From contig JABFRP010000002.1 in the NCBI GenBank assembly GCA_013141115.1, positions 657,649-721,648 of the forward strand: a DNA stretch of 64,000 bases, read 5' to 3'. Both the position numbers and the translations under genes were made by a program. Positions 34,687 to 44,669 of the stretch are shown here, piece by piece. This DNA comes from Ferruginibacter sp. (GTDB taxonomy: Bacteria > Bacteroidota > Bacteroidia > Chitinophagales > Chitinophagaceae). Positions within the stretch are counted from its first letter, which is position 1. Every line of letters begins with the position of its first letter. The notes below the pieces were generated by a model. It saw only the letters and a list, made by a program, of their open reading frames with translations. It did no database searches and was not told the origin of the DNA.

Positions 34687-36870
34687 TTACTGCACTATTA
34701 TTTTACTACTGATTCTTTCTCCCGCCGAATTTGTTACTGTTAAAATATAAACACCGTTTTGTAATTGCAGCTCTTTACTATTGTTTCCTGCAGCTACAGC
34801 TAAAAATTTATTAATTATCTCTTTACCAAGCATGTCTGTCACTCTCAGGTTGAGGTTATCTGATTTTACGCTGCTAACCAACAATTTTACATTACCTGCA
34901 GATTGATTAATTGCTGTACAATCAAAGTGTTTATTGATCTTATAATTTATTTTCCTGGTTTCAAAAAAGGTACTGTTGCCATTATCATCTGTTTGATACA
35001 GGCGATAATAATTAACACCTTCTGCCGGAGCTAAGTCCACCATGTGGTATGTTTTTACGGTATTGGAATTTACTGCGCCATCAATTTTTCCGAGTGGCTG
35101 AAAATTGATACCATCTGTTGACCGCTCGATAGTAAAATATTTATTATGCTGCTCCACATCTGTTGACCAGTCTAATAAAACTTTATTGTTATCCAGCGTA
35201 GCTGTAAATGAATTTATCAGTACCGGCAGTATTGCAGTGTTTACTGTTACCTGAAAAGTATCTTTTAAATCTCCAAAGCCATCGGCTACTATATATTGGT
35301 ATACACCAAGTGCACCGGGTGTGGTTGTAACAGACCGGCTGGTTTCGCCTGCCATCGTTGCTGCATCTTCCGTCCAGCTATAGGTACCGGGCCAGGATGC
35401 AGTAAGTGTAATGGAGTTACCTAATGCAATGGTGTAATTGGTGTTCTTTTTTACATCTTTAAAAATGGTAAACTTATCACGGATAACCGGTGTTGGTGAA
35501 GTGGTATAAGAAATAAATTTGGCATCCAGCCTGTTGTCATCCACTTCAAAATAAAAGCAGCCGCCATTAGTTGCATTGGAGTAATACATACAATCATGCG
35601 GATAGCCGGCTGTTGTACCACCAATTTGACCAGCCGAGCCTGAAACGGTATAAACAGTACCATGATTATATTTTCCGGAATTGTAAGCAAAGGCTTTATA
35701 ATTTCCTGTTGCACCATCATACAAACCATTTTGAGTATTGCCTGTAGCCGTATGCGTTACAGCATTAAAATTTGCATCAAGCAAAGGAGAAGCATAAGTA
35801 TTATAAAAGCCTTTTAATAAATAACTTCTTTCATAACCATGAGAATGGCCACATAAAACCAGATCAACACCATTGCGTTCCAGAATACGGATAAATTTTT
35901 CACGTACTGCAACCAGGTCCATTTCTGTATCGGAGGTATGACTTGTTTTAGTATAAGGAGGGTGATGAAAAAAAGCAACCGTCCATTTTTGTGTATTAGC
36001 AGCAAGATCAGCTTTTAACCAGGTAGCCTGCTTGCCCGATGTATCGTACATTTTGGTAGTATTGGCATCATCCATTCCATAAGAATCAAGCGATATAAAA
36101 TGAACACCACCTACATTAAAAGAGTAATAGTTTTTTGCACCTGATGGTACACCACCCACTTCGCCTGCCATGGGTACAGTAAAATTATTATGGTAAGGCA
36201 TGCTTAACGCCGGGGTTGTTCCTGTTTTTCCGGTATTGGTTGCACTGTTTCCATAATCGTGATTACCGGGTGCCGGATATAATTTATTATACTTTAAAAG
36301 ATCATCTTTATAAATATCAAAAAAGTTAGTTTGAAATTCTGCATCAGTACCACTGTTGTAAGCGTTATCACCCAGCAATATCATTGCATCAATATCATTG
36401 CTTCCGTTAAAATTTATAAAAGTATTTCTAACGCTTACCTGGTTAGTGGAGTTATTACCACAATCTCCAATAGCTACAAAGCGCAACTTACGTGTAGTAT
36501 TATCCAATGGAAGCGTTAAAAAGTAATTGGTACTGGTTTGTTGCAAAACTAAAGTGGTGGAACCTATAGTGTACCAGTATTTGGTATCGGCAGTTAAACC
36601 ACCAATTCGTACAATATGTTCTGTTACGGGTACAGCCACATCTTGCGTAAGTGAATTGGCATACGTTCCGGGAGAAACAATATATGATGTACCCCATGTA
36701 ACTTTTGAGTTAGTGGCAGTACTTGTTCTCCAGCGAATAGTAATAGAATCTTGTTTGCCCGATTGTAAATACGGACCACGAGTTAAAGTTTGCGCCTGCA
36801 AATGCACTGCAGAAAATATTAGGGTCGCAATAAAAAAAACTACCGTTTTGCTTTGGTTATTGATTTTCAT
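34687..36870 (-). CDS. Secreted metallophosphatase (purple-acid-phosphatase-like) with T9SS sorting domain
   Basis: A 727-residue protein: signal peptide, N-terminal fibronectin-like domain (about 25-120, ITIRWRTSTATNSKVTWG), and a calcineurin-like phosphoesterase domain with the metal-binding motifs FVAIGDCGNN, LLGDNAYNSG, PGNHDYGNS, FHHPPYTKT and LCGHSHGYERS. A C-terminal T9SS sorting domain ends in ISSKIIVQ. It probably hydrolyses phosphate esters outside the cell for phosphate scavenging. It sits in a minus-strand run of other T9SS cargo genes, separated by 84 bp from the downstream giant gene. Repeated GTAGTA-like words lie upstream (36970-37045). Confidence 0.92.
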   Translation of the reverse strand: MKINNQSKTVVFFIATLIFSAVHLQAQTLTRGPYLQSGKQDSITIRWRTSTATNSKVTWGTSYIVSPGTYANSLTQDVAVPVTEHIVRIGGLTADTKYWYTIGSTTLVLQQTSTNYFLTLPLDNTTRKLRFVAIGDCGNNSTNQVSVRNTFINFNGSNDIDAMILLGDNAYNSGTDAEFQTNFFDIYKDDLLKYNKLYPAPGNHDYGNSATNTGKTGTTPALSMPYHNNFTVPMAGEVGGVPSGAKNYYSFNVGGVHFISLDSYGMDDANTTKMYDTSGKQATWLKADLAANTQKWTVAFFHHPPYTKTSHTSDTEMDLVAVREKFIRILERNGVDLVLCGHSHGYERSYLLKGFYNTYASPLLDANFNAVTHTATGNTQNGLYDGATGNYKAFAYNSGKYNHGTVYTVSGSAGQIGGTTAGYPHDCMYYSNATNGGCFYFEVDDNRLDAKFISYTTSPTPVIRDKFTIFKDVKKNTNYTIALGNSITLTASWPGTYSWTEDAATMAGETSRSVTTTPGALGVYQYIVADGFGDLKDTFQVTVNTAILPVLINSFTATLDNNKVLLDWSTDVEQHNKYFTIERSTDGINFQPLGKIDGAVNSNTVKTYHMVDLAPAEGVNYYRLYQTDDNGNSTFFETRKINYKINKHFDCTAINQSAGNVKLLVSSVKSDNLNLRVTDMLGKEIINKFLAVAAGNNSKELQLQNGVYILTVTNSAGERISSKIIVQ

Positions 36871-37048
36871 AAATTGGATTTTTAGGTTTAAGCTAAGCCC
36901 GGCTTATACTTTGGCCTATAGAATATTTAGGAAAAGTAGTAAAACAAATTTTGAAATTAAAGCGGAAGTCTGTAGTATTTTTTCTAAAAAAGTGTAGAAA
37001 GTAGATAAACAGTGTAAAAAAAGTAGAACTACTATTGACAATCTACTG

Positions 37049-38905
37049 TTAAAGTGTACGGGAAGTACTATTACCGTGTATTTTAAGAATTGGCAGTGTA
37101 TCGGTAAGTGCTTTTAAAAAAGAGATGATGTGCTGTTTTTCTGTTGCAGTAAGGTTTAATTTATCAAAGGGTAGTGTTTGATTTTCAGGCGCAATTTTAA
37201 GTCCTTTACCTCCTCCATTGTTGTAAAAATTAATTACCTGATTCAATGTTTTAAAAACACCATTGTGCATGTAAGGTGCAGTAAGTGTAATATTGCGCAA
37301 GCTGCTTGTTTTAAATGCGTATTTATGAACAGGCAAACCAGTTACAGCAAACCGACCTTCATCTTCATCCAGTTTATTATTAACTGTTACATTTTTATCA
37401 GGCACGCCAATCACTTCTGTTTCGGTATAATAATAACGTGGTGGTTTAGCACCGCTGAACAAAGGCATAAAATGACAGGTACCACATTTTGCCTTACCCA
37501 TAAAAAGATTGAAGCCATTTATTTCATCTTTATTTAATGATGCCTGCCCACGCATGTGTTTATCAAATTTTGAATTAAGGGCAATCAGCGTTCGTTCATA
37601 ACAGGCAATTGCATTACAAATATTTTGAGCTGCATCGGATTTATTGGCTACCGGATAGGCCTTTGCATAAAGTGTTGCATACTCTTTTTGCAGTAAAATT
37701 TTTTCGGCTGCTTTTTGTGCGGAGCCATGCATTTCTTTAGCATTATTTAACACCTGCATCACCTGGTCTTCTAAAGAAAAACTCCTGTTATCTAAAAATA
37801 AATTTCTTTGCAAAGCTGTATTCCATAATGTAGGTGCATTACGGGGTAAGCTGGTATGTCCATCTATTGCAACACTGGCAACAAGCCCATCGGTAAATGC
37901 TTTTGCCGGGTTGTGGCAGGTAGCACAACTCCGCTTGTTATCAACAGATAACTGTGTATCAAAAAATAATTTATTGCCTAATATTATTTTTTCTGCTGAG
38001 GTAGTATTGTCATCTAGATATTTATTTACATCAAATATTCCGGGTGCAAAAAGGGTATTGTTTTTTTTAATTGTACTGTAAAACATTGGCGATTTATTTT
38101 CGCCAAAACCTTTTATGGCCTTATACTTACCCACTATTGCTGTAATTGGATTCAGGTACAAGGTTATAAATTGCATCCGGTTGAATGCATTAAAATCTGT
38201 GTTTTGAGCTATATATTTTTGAGCTGTGGTAATTAAGGTTTGAAGTGTGTCGTTTTTATTTCCCAAAACAGCTTTAATGTCTGCCTGGTAAAACAGCAGT
38301 ATTTTTTGCAGGCCCTGTATTGCCGACCGGCATTCGGGTAAACTATTTGCTGCCACCTGCGAATCGAAACCTGCCAGGCCCATTGCAGTGATGCGGTACA
38401 ATTCTTCTGTTATAGCATCAAAAATAAACTCATCATTAAATGCGTTGGATTCATTGGTGAGCTGCATTGTTTTTGTATCCATCAGCAGTATTGCTATGGC
38501 ATCATTTAATGTAGTTGTTGATTTTTTATCAAATACCGGAAAAAGCATTCCTTCTATCAATTGCATACCAGCCGGCTGCTGCTGGCCAATATCTGGCTCA
38601 TCTTCTTCAAAAAACGGAATGGGCGGCCCGTTAAGTTTTACTGCAAAAAAGTTAAAGTAATATTCTGTAATTGCTTCTACCTGTTTGTATGCAAGCCTTG
38701 TTTTTATAAATTGTTGCTGCAGTTGTTTTTGATTGCCTGTTGTAACCAGTTGCTGCAATTGTACAACTTCGTTTTCAAATTGCTTTGTTTGCTGCAGGTA
38801 AAATAATTTTACTGCTTCCGCTGGTGAAGGAGGTTGCTTTATTAAAAATGAAAAAGCAAACACTGTGAATATAAAGATGCTTATGATTATAAATTTACCA
38901 GGCAT
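37049..38905 (-). CDS. Dihaem cytochrome-c peroxidase/MauG family protein
   Basis: A 618-residue protein with an N-terminal membrane/signal segment (KFIIISIFIFTVFAFSFLI). The first 280 residues are helical and resemble an imelysin-like helical region. The C-terminal half has two c-type haem sites, CATCHNPAKAFTDG (near 327) and CGTCHFMPLFSG (near 473), plus the downstream FKTSSLRNITLTAPYMHNGVFKTL typical of MauG/CCP proteins. Such proteins reduce H2O2 or oxidise protein partners in the periplasm. No T9SS tail is present. It lies among T9SS cargo genes on the same strand. Confidence 0.9.
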   Translation of the reverse strand: MPGKFIIISIFIFTVFAFSFLIKQPPSPAEAVKLFYLQQTKQFENEVVQLQQLVTTGNQKQLQQQFIKTRLAYKQVEAITEYYFNFFAVKLNGPPIPFFEEDEPDIGQQQPAGMQLIEGMLFPVFDKKSTTTLNDAIAILLMDTKTMQLTNESNAFNDEFIFDAITEELYRITAMGLAGFDSQVAANSLPECRSAIQGLQKILLFYQADIKAVLGNKNDTLQTLITTAQKYIAQNTDFNAFNRMQFITLYLNPITAIVGKYKAIKGFGENKSPMFYSTIKKNNTLFAPGIFDVNKYLDDNTTSAEKIILGNKLFFDTQLSVDNKRSCATCHNPAKAFTDGLVASVAIDGHTSLPRNAPTLWNTALQRNLFLDNRSFSLEDQVMQVLNNAKEMHGSAQKAAEKILLQKEYATLYAKAYPVANKSDAAQNICNAIACYERTLIALNSKFDKHMRGQASLNKDEINGFNLFMGKAKCGTCHFMPLFSGAKPPRYYYTETEVIGVPDKNVTVNNKLDEDEGRFAVTGLPVHKYAFKTSSLRNITLTAPYMHNGVFKTLNQVINFYNNGGGKGLKIAPENQTLPFDKLNLTATEKQHIISFLKALTDTLPILKIHGNSTSRTL

Positions 38906-38980
38906 GCTTATGTTGTGAAGTACTAAATTAACAAAACAATTTTAAGCATCAATGTAAATAGCTGCATACATTATGTAAAC

Positions 38981-39013
38981 AAAAAAGGCTGCCTCTTTTA
39001 CAAGGCAGCCTTT
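38981..39013 (-). terminator. Intrinsic terminator after the second giant T9SS gene
   Basis: AAAGGCTGCCT and AGGCAGCCTTT pair around a CTTTTACA loop, with TTTTTTG following on the minus strand, 25 bp after the gene end. Confidence 0.85.
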
Positions 39014-39037
39014 GGTTATTAATTTTCTACAGCAAAA

Positions 39038-42000
39038 TTATTTGCCCAGTATTAATTTTTGCGATACTATTTCATCATTTACCAATACCTGCAGGGTATA
39101 AACACCGGCACTGTATTTTGTAAGATTATTTAACTGCACAGTATTATTTCCTTTGGCTACTTTTTGTTTCTGAATCAATACTGTTTTACCAATATTATCT
39201 ATCAGTCTTAATGTTACTTCCGATCCTTTTTCAACAAAGAACCTTACTGACACATACTCGTGAGCCGGATTTGGCATAATACTTACCGGTGTTTTGGTTT
39301 GATTTTGCCTTACCACCAGTATATTACTGTATTTAATTTCGCCTGCTTTGCCAATTACTTTAAGCCTGTAATAAATAACATCGTTGCTGATGCCAGTTAT
39401 ATTATCTGTGTATCCAAAGTTTTGCTGTTCGTTTAATTTTGTGGTGCCTGTAGCAGTGCCAACTTTGGTATAAGTTGCATTATCAAGGCTGCGTTCAATT
39501 TCAAAACGTTCAACATCCTTTGTTGTTATTATAGCCCAGTTAAGCAATACCTGTGTATTTTGAGGTGACCCTGCAAAATTCAGGAACTGAACAGGAAGTA
39601 CAACTCCCACATAACGCCAATCTCTATCTAATTGCAGAGGTGTTTGCTTTTGTACTGGCGACCTTGTACCAGGTGTTGCATCACCAAGTGTTACACCACC
39701 ACTACCCATATTGTAAGATGTACCTTTAAGATTGGTTACTGAGTTTAATGAATCAAAGCGGTTATCTAAACCATCACCATCGGTATCTAGTCCGGTTAAT
39801 GTTATCAGGTCGTCGGAATAACCGTTAAGGTTAAAATCGTTTCCTTCAACAATATCCAACACACCATCACCATCGGTGTCTAAATCCCTGTAATCGGGTG
39901 TACTATCGCCATCATGATCATACACTTGTATACCTGTGCCGCCAAAACCAACTACATTGTCATAATGATTAATCAAACCGTCACCATCTGTATCTGTAGT
40001 AGCTGTAGGGCGTATGTAACCTGCTGTTGACATGCCTTCAATATTATCCGGAATACCGTCATCATCAGAATCAATATCTAAATAATCGGGGTTACCAACG
40101 CCATCGGTATTTCTTAAGTTTAACGCAACTAAAGCAGATACTGAACCTGACCAACCGTTAGCAGCAATTACTCCGTCAACCACACCAAAAGGGCTAGCCA
40201 CATCAGATAATCCGGCTTCTATAATATCTATAATACCATCGCCATCACTGTCCATATCATAAGCATTAGGGCGCAGGTCTCTATCCAGGTTTTTATTAGG
40301 CCATGTATCGGCACGTCCGTTACCATCACCATCTGTACCGGTTAATAATAATGCTGTCCCATTAATATGGTTATCGTCAAGTCCATCACTATTCACATCA
40401 ACAAAGCCATCAATGATACCATTGTTATTTGCATCCGTGCCGCCCGCTTCCACCACATCAGGTATGCCATCGTTATCACTATCAAGATCAACGGAGTTTG
40501 GTACACCATCACCATCTAAATCTATACTTCCCAAACCAAGGCCTGTGTTATTTGCGCCGGTATTGTTTGCATCAACATTTTGAGATAAGCCATCGCCATC
40601 TGTATCCACAAAATTATCGATCTTACCATCGCCATCAGTATCCACACCGTAAGCCTCCACCACATCTGGTATACCATCATTATCACTATCCAGATCCAGC
40701 ATATCAATGATACCGTCTTTATCAGCATCAAACCTGTCGTCCACACCATCGCTATTGGTATCTACATGGCCAGGGAATGTTGTATCCAGATAATTAGGAA
40801 TACCATCATTATCAGAATCTCCATCGGCCTGAAAATCATCATTGATAAAATCATTGTTATTATCCTTATACCCTGCATATCCTGTATTATATGCATTAGC
40901 TAAAGCAGCAGGTATATTACTTTCTACATAATCGGGTATACCATCTTTATCTTTATCTATATCGCAGGATATAAATACTGTTACTGACTGATCTGTTGTA
41001 GTATTGCAATCACCTTCTGCCCTTACATAATAAGTAGTTGCTATTGCAGGGGTAACACTTAATGTAGTGCCCGAACCAACCAGGGTACCACCAGGACTGC
41101 CGGTGTACCACCTCCAAACTGCATTAGTACCTAATGTACCACCTGTAATACCAAGGGTAACTGATACACCAGGGCAAATATTATTTTTATTTTTAGTTGC
41201 AGATGCTGCAGCAACTGATGACACTTTACCACTTAATAAAATACCCGGAGAAGTGTATCGGCAGTTTACGTTGCTGATATTGCCTGTTGCTGCAATAATT
41301 ACCCTGTAATACTTACCGGTATCGCCTGCGGCAATTGATGGTATATTATAGGTTGATGTAATTGCACCAATAATATCTGCCCATGGGCCAGATGCGGAAG
41401 TTGCCACCTGCCATTGATAATCTTTTGTACCAGGCAAAGCTGATGGGTCGGTTAAAGAAGAAGTAAATGTTGTAGAACTTCCCAAACAACCTGCACTAAC
41501 TGCACTTACATTTACAACCGGTAAAGCATCGCAATTTCCAAATTGAATATCATCAATTGCTATATCATTACCACAACCACCCGGAGCATCGTTAATAAGC
41601 TCCATTATTATAAAAGTATAAGATGCCGGGCTAAGAAATTTTAATCCATATTGGCTCCATGTAGTTCCTGAAATTACAGATGTGGATACGTCTGTAATAA
41701 TCAAACCAGATACACCGTCTCTCAAACGTATTTTTATCTGTGGATATTTAAAGCCTCCAAAGGCATTACATTTTGTTTGATAAGCTGCATTTCCTACAAA
41801 TGCTGCATAAAATGATATGGAATATTCCTGGTTAGCACAAAGAGAGCTTCTAAAGCTACCACGATACATTACTTCACTGGCAGCATCTGCATTTACAATC
41901 AGCATTCTGCCGTTGGTATTACCTGTATGATCTCTTAAGGGTAAAAAATCCGCAGTATTAGCTTTTCTTGCCGTATCAGTAAGCATATAGCGTTCTGTTG

Positions 42001-44628
42001 GGATAGGTTGCGCCACACTTCCTGTATACAAACTTGTACCGGTTGGTAATATAACTCCAGTGCCTATTACTGCTGCAGGTATTGTTGTGGTTAAAGCAGT
42101 ACCTGTTCCAAAATCCTGTGAATATAAAATGTTAGTTAATGCAGAACAAGGGGGTGTTTGTGCTGTAACTGAAATAAGTAATGGAGTTGGTTGACTTTCT
42201 CCCACATCGTCCGGCTTATCATTAGAATTTAAATCGGGATTGTTGCCGTTAGTAGAAGAGTCTCTTAAAGCATCACCAAACAGCCCGTTTGCCGTAACCA
42301 CAGCCTGGTTATTGTACACAACGCCTGCTAAAATATTAGATAATTTACAGGTTATTTGTAATGTAATAGTGTTTTGCCCGGGAATGTTGGATAAAGTTCC
42401 GCCGGCTGTAAGCAAATTAAAATTACCCAGCGTTTTACCATCGTACAACGGATTTTGAGTAATGCCCGCCGGGGCAGTAAATGAAGTAATAGAACCACTT
42501 ATTACGTTAAAACCTCCATTAATTTTATTAAGCGTATCATAAGCCTGTACGTTAGTTATTGGTGTACCTCCAACATTTTCTATTATTACCTCGTAAACCA
42601 CATCGTAAGTATTGGATCCAATAGGATTTTCGGTAGCTGACACTAATCTTTTAGCAGCACCAATGCCCGATGCTACATTAGTCATATCTGCAGATGTAAA
42701 AAGGCTTCCAACTGGCCCTGCGGCATAAGTAACGGCTGATTGGGCACCCGTTAATATATCCATTTCCCGATAGGTACTGTTGCAGGCAGTACTTGATCTT
42801 ATACTGCTTACCAGCTTACCATCAGAGTAAGCAAGCCCAACAAGGTTGCTGCCAGAAGGAAGAATAACAGTATCTATATAAGTAGCTACAAGTGGGTTTA
42901 CTGTAGCATAGTCTTTCCAGTTTATTGTAAAATATTTATTATCGAATACACCCAAAAATTGTCCGCCTGGTGTCATTACCACATCACCATTTTGCTTATA
43001 AACATACCTTGTTCCAAAATCAATTGGCCTTGATACGCCTAAAACACCAGTGGTAAAATTTACCTCCTGCAGTTCCATATCATATACTGCGCTGTTCTTA
43101 TACCAAAGTACACCGTTGGCATCATAAGAACGTATGTATTTCACATCTCCGTTAGTTACATCATAATAGCAAATTGCAGGATTGCCACTTGCTGTTACCA
43201 TTGATGTATACTGCCCTAAATTACCTGTTGCTTCAACAGTTACCGGCGTACCCCAGGTAGCACCAGTATTATTGGTAGCACGTACATATTTTAAATCAAA
43301 ATTTCCTATATCATAATAAGAAATGGCGGGGTTGCCATTTATTACCACTAAAGATGTATATGCACCTACAGTACCTGTTGCTGCCGCTGCTATACCAGCA
43401 CCCCATGTGGTACCGCTTGCATCCGTAGCACGTACATATCTTAAATCATTATTAGTAACATCAAAATAAGAAATAGCAGGGTTACCATTTACTATTTCTA
43501 AAGAAGTAAACTGGCCTACGTTATTAGTTGCTTCCACAGTTCAGGTGCTCCCCAAGCTGTACCGCTTACATCTGTAGCACGTACATACATTAAATTACCA
43601 TTGCCAATATCGTAATAAGAAATAGCAGGATTGCCATTTACTATTTTCATAGAGGTATATTGCCCCACAGTACCTGCTGTTGCTACAGCCACTGGTGTAC
43701 CCCATGCGGTACCGCTGGCATCGGTAGCTCTTACATATCTTAAATCATTATTAGTAACATCAAAATAAGAAATAGCTGGATTACCATTTACAACAGTTAA
43801 GGAAGTAAACTGGCCTACGTTATTAGCTGTTTCTACATTAACTGGAGTGCCCCATGCTGTACCGTTAGCATCAGTAGCACGTACATATACTAAATCGCCA
43901 TTGGTTACATCATAATAAGAAATGGCAGGGTTGCCATTTACAATTGTCATTGATACATACTGTCCTATATTATTAGGATTAACAACTGTAACAGGCGTAT
44001 TCCAGTCATTTCCAACCGCATCTTTAGATCTTACATATTTTAAATTTCCGTTTGTAACATCATAATAAGCAATAGCCGGATTACCATTTACAATTGCACC
44101 AGAAGAATACTGGCCTACATTACCAGTAGCATCCGGGTTAGATGCCGGTACACCTGTAGTATCTACAAAATTAATTTGATAACCTAATCCTGTTGCCGGA
44201 TCAAATTCAATACTAGCCACAAACTGGTTTGGGAATGTACGGTAAACCGCCAGGTTACCCGGGCCAGGGCAAGCTGTAGGTAACCACCTGTAAGTATAAG
44301 AATTATAAATACCTGAAACCAGTGCTATTTGTGTAAAATAAAGCTGACCATCAAATGGATTAAAACTGATGGTAGATAAATTATCACTAAAGCCCGGAGC
44401 CGCAAGCTTTGGCTGGCACCTGGACCTGTGCGTTAGCACATTGGTACCAGAGTTGTAGTCAAAATACTTTACAGAATCACTTGAAGCAGCGTTACAAGGA
44501 TTACCAATACCAATAGGTATAGCTACTGTAGCTTTTTGAGCATTTGCCAGGTTAGCGATACTTATTAACCCGGCTATGCTAACGGCTAAGCACAGCGGTT
44601 TTAATATTGCAGTATAAAAACTTTTCAT
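39038..44628 (-). pseudogene. Giant secreted TSP3/T9SS protein, split by a single-base frameshift
   Basis: About 1860 codons in two frames. The 5' part (44628 to about 43540) has a signal peptide and four copies of a 50-residue repeat (VNGNPAISYYDVTNGDL, YVRATDASGTAWG). The 3' part continues with three more copies, DUF11-like and other beta domains, a TSP3 calcium-binding array (DLDSDNDGIPDVVEAYGVD) and a T9SS sorting domain ending KLILGK. At about 43541 the first frame reads GAPELWKQ where the repeats predict GAPVTVEA; one inserted base after CCTG restores it, so a base is missing. This is not in a homopolymer. It is a paralogue of the protein at 30268-34602. If the lesion is real, the exported part cannot be made from its own signal peptide. 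Confidence 0.85.
43140..44130 (-). repeat. Seven tandem 150-bp coding repeats
   Basis: Inside the giant T9SS gene, a 50-residue unit (VGQYTSM.IVNGNPAISYYD, then .LKYVRATDA.GTAWGTPV.V) recurs seven times with exact 150-bp spacing. The NGNPAIS and YVRA words are nearly invariant. They read as one strand-rich blade or beta-sandwich unit each. The frameshift lies between units four and five. Confidence 0.9.
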
Positions 44629-44669
44629 TGTACAGGATTTTTATTCTTATTATAGTTTCAATTACCCAA

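Noticed and set aside
43140..44130. Regularly spaced 150-bp repeats considered as a CRISPR-like array
   Set aside because: The repeats are in frame, diverged and encode a 50-residue protein unit; no constant repeat with variable spacers.
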